Source: Calditrichia bacterium (GTDB taxonomy: Bacteria > Calditrichota > Calditrichia > RBG-13-44-9 > J042). From it: DNA of 5,157 nt. Below, piece by piece: positions 4,830 to 5,157 of the stretch. The stretch spans positions 1-5,157 of the forward strand of contig JAUIFT010000272.1 in the NCBI GenBank assembly GCA_030430345.1, written 5' to 3'. Each line of letters begins with the position of its first letter. Within the stretch, counting starts at the first letter, position 1. Below the pieces are notes generated by a model. It was not told the DNA's origin, did not search any database, and was given only the letters and a program-made list of their open reading frames with translations. A program made the translations under genes and the position numbers.

Positions 4830-4939
4830 AGATAACAGAACATTCTAAGCGTTGTTTTTAATAAATTTAAGGGGAGGAAAAATTGTGACAGGGAAAATAA
4901 AAGGTATACTTTTTTAAGGGTGTGTATATTTTTTTAGAC

Positions 4940-4984
4940 AAAAAAACGCCCTCAAAGCAAAGCATGTTATCCTTCGAGGGCGTT
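4940..4984 (-). terminator. Intrinsic terminator of the carbonic anhydrase gene
   Basis: On the minus strand AACGCCCTC (4984-4976) pairs perfectly with GAGGGCGTT (4953-4945). After one mismatch, a further AAG/CTT inner helix follows. A run of seven T residues (4946-4940) follows the stem on the minus strand. It lies 31 nt beyond the carbonic anhydrase stop codon and isolates that gene from the lipoprotein gene downstream. On the plus strand the right flank (TTAAAAAT) is a poor U-tract, so it is mainly one-directional. Confidence 0.9.
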
Positions 4985-5015
4985 AAAAATCTATATCTTA
5001 TAAAAGTTAAGGATT

Positions 5016-5157
5016 TTAGTTTTTCTCAACCAGTGTTACCTTACCATCTTTCAGACTGTAATAAGCGCCACCGACGTCTACCTTACCATCAGCAACCATT
5101 TGACTGACGATCTTGCTGCGCTTTTTGATATCTTCCACAGTGACATTAACATTAGTA
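5016..5157 (-). CDS. Beta-class carbonic anhydrase, C-terminal fragment
   Basis: This frame enters from the right edge and stops with TAA at 5018-5016, giving 46 full codons. The visible residues are TNVNVTVEDIKKRSKIVSQM, then VADGKVDVGGAYYSLKDGKVTLVEKN. The pattern N-V-x-x-T-[VI]-x-x-[IL]-[KR]-x-[RK]-S-x-[IL], then [AD]-G-[KE]-[VI]-x-[IV]-x-G-[AG]-x-Y-x-[LV]-x-[TD]-G-[KR]-V, is the C-terminal helix and edge strand of beta-carbonic anhydrases. These zinc enzymes interconvert carbon dioxide and bicarbonate. The zinc ligands (two Cys, one His, and Asp/Arg) lie upstream outside the window, so activity and the presence of a signal peptide cannot be judged. A strong terminator follows, so this is the last gene of its transcript. 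Confidence 0.85.
   Translation of the reverse strand, partial: TNVNVTVEDIKKRSKIVSQMVADGKVDVGGAYYSLKDGKVTLVEKN

Overview
The window is ordinary bacterial chromosome with mid-range GC. It holds compact genes, two proline tRNA genes, classical sigma70-type promoters and strong intrinsic terminators. A lipobox-bearing lipoprotein and a Pcm-type methyltransferase suggest a Gram-negative (diderm) bacterium. The style of the short intergenic repeats and of the lipoprotein reminds me of the Calditrichota/Bacteroidota (FCB) assemblage, but that is an impression and not something the sequence proves. I see no integrase, transposase, CRISPR array or phage gene.

Layout. (1) Positions 1-239 (+) are the C-terminal end of a probable secreted phosphodiester glycosidase (NAGPA-like). 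(2) Positions 240-466 are non-coding and carry an inverted pair of 7-bp tandem repeats, followed by a clear promoter. (3) Positions 467-541 are tRNA-Pro(GGG), with its terminator at 545-579. (4) Positions 598-2793 (+) are a tightly overlapped three-gene operon: a family 2 glycosyltransferase of the polyprenyl-phosphate type, protein-L-isoaspartate methyltransferase (pcm), and a DUF368/PopT-type undecaprenyl-phosphate translocase. (5) Positions 2794-2977 hold a 17-bp long-range hairpin. (6) Positions 2978-3130 are the promoter, tRNA-Pro(CGG) and a bidirectional terminator. (7) Positions 3151-3230 are a GC-rich palindromic element. (8) Everything to the right is on the minus strand: a DUF1801 protein (3268-3627), the wreck of a lipoprotein gene (3847-4084), an intact lipoprotein with two copies of a small beta-type repeat (4108-4776), a terminator (4940-4984), and the C-terminal end of a beta-carbonic anhydrase running off the right edge.

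How the genes fit together. The glycosyltransferase and the PopT-like translocase both plausibly act on undecaprenyl phosphate: one would load it with a sugar on the cytoplasmic side, the other would return the spent carrier to that side. Their overlap through pcm implies co-translation. The operon starts only 18 nt after the tRNA-Pro(GGG) terminator, so its own promoter is not evident. The two lipoprotein loci form a tandem pair in which the downstream copy has lost its whole central region.

The most interesting points are the decayed lipoprotein duplicate, the internal duplication in the intact lipoprotein, the carrier-lipid operon logic, and two unexplained inverted repeats (239-401 and 2827-2901). 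I did not find convincing evidence of a wholly new system.
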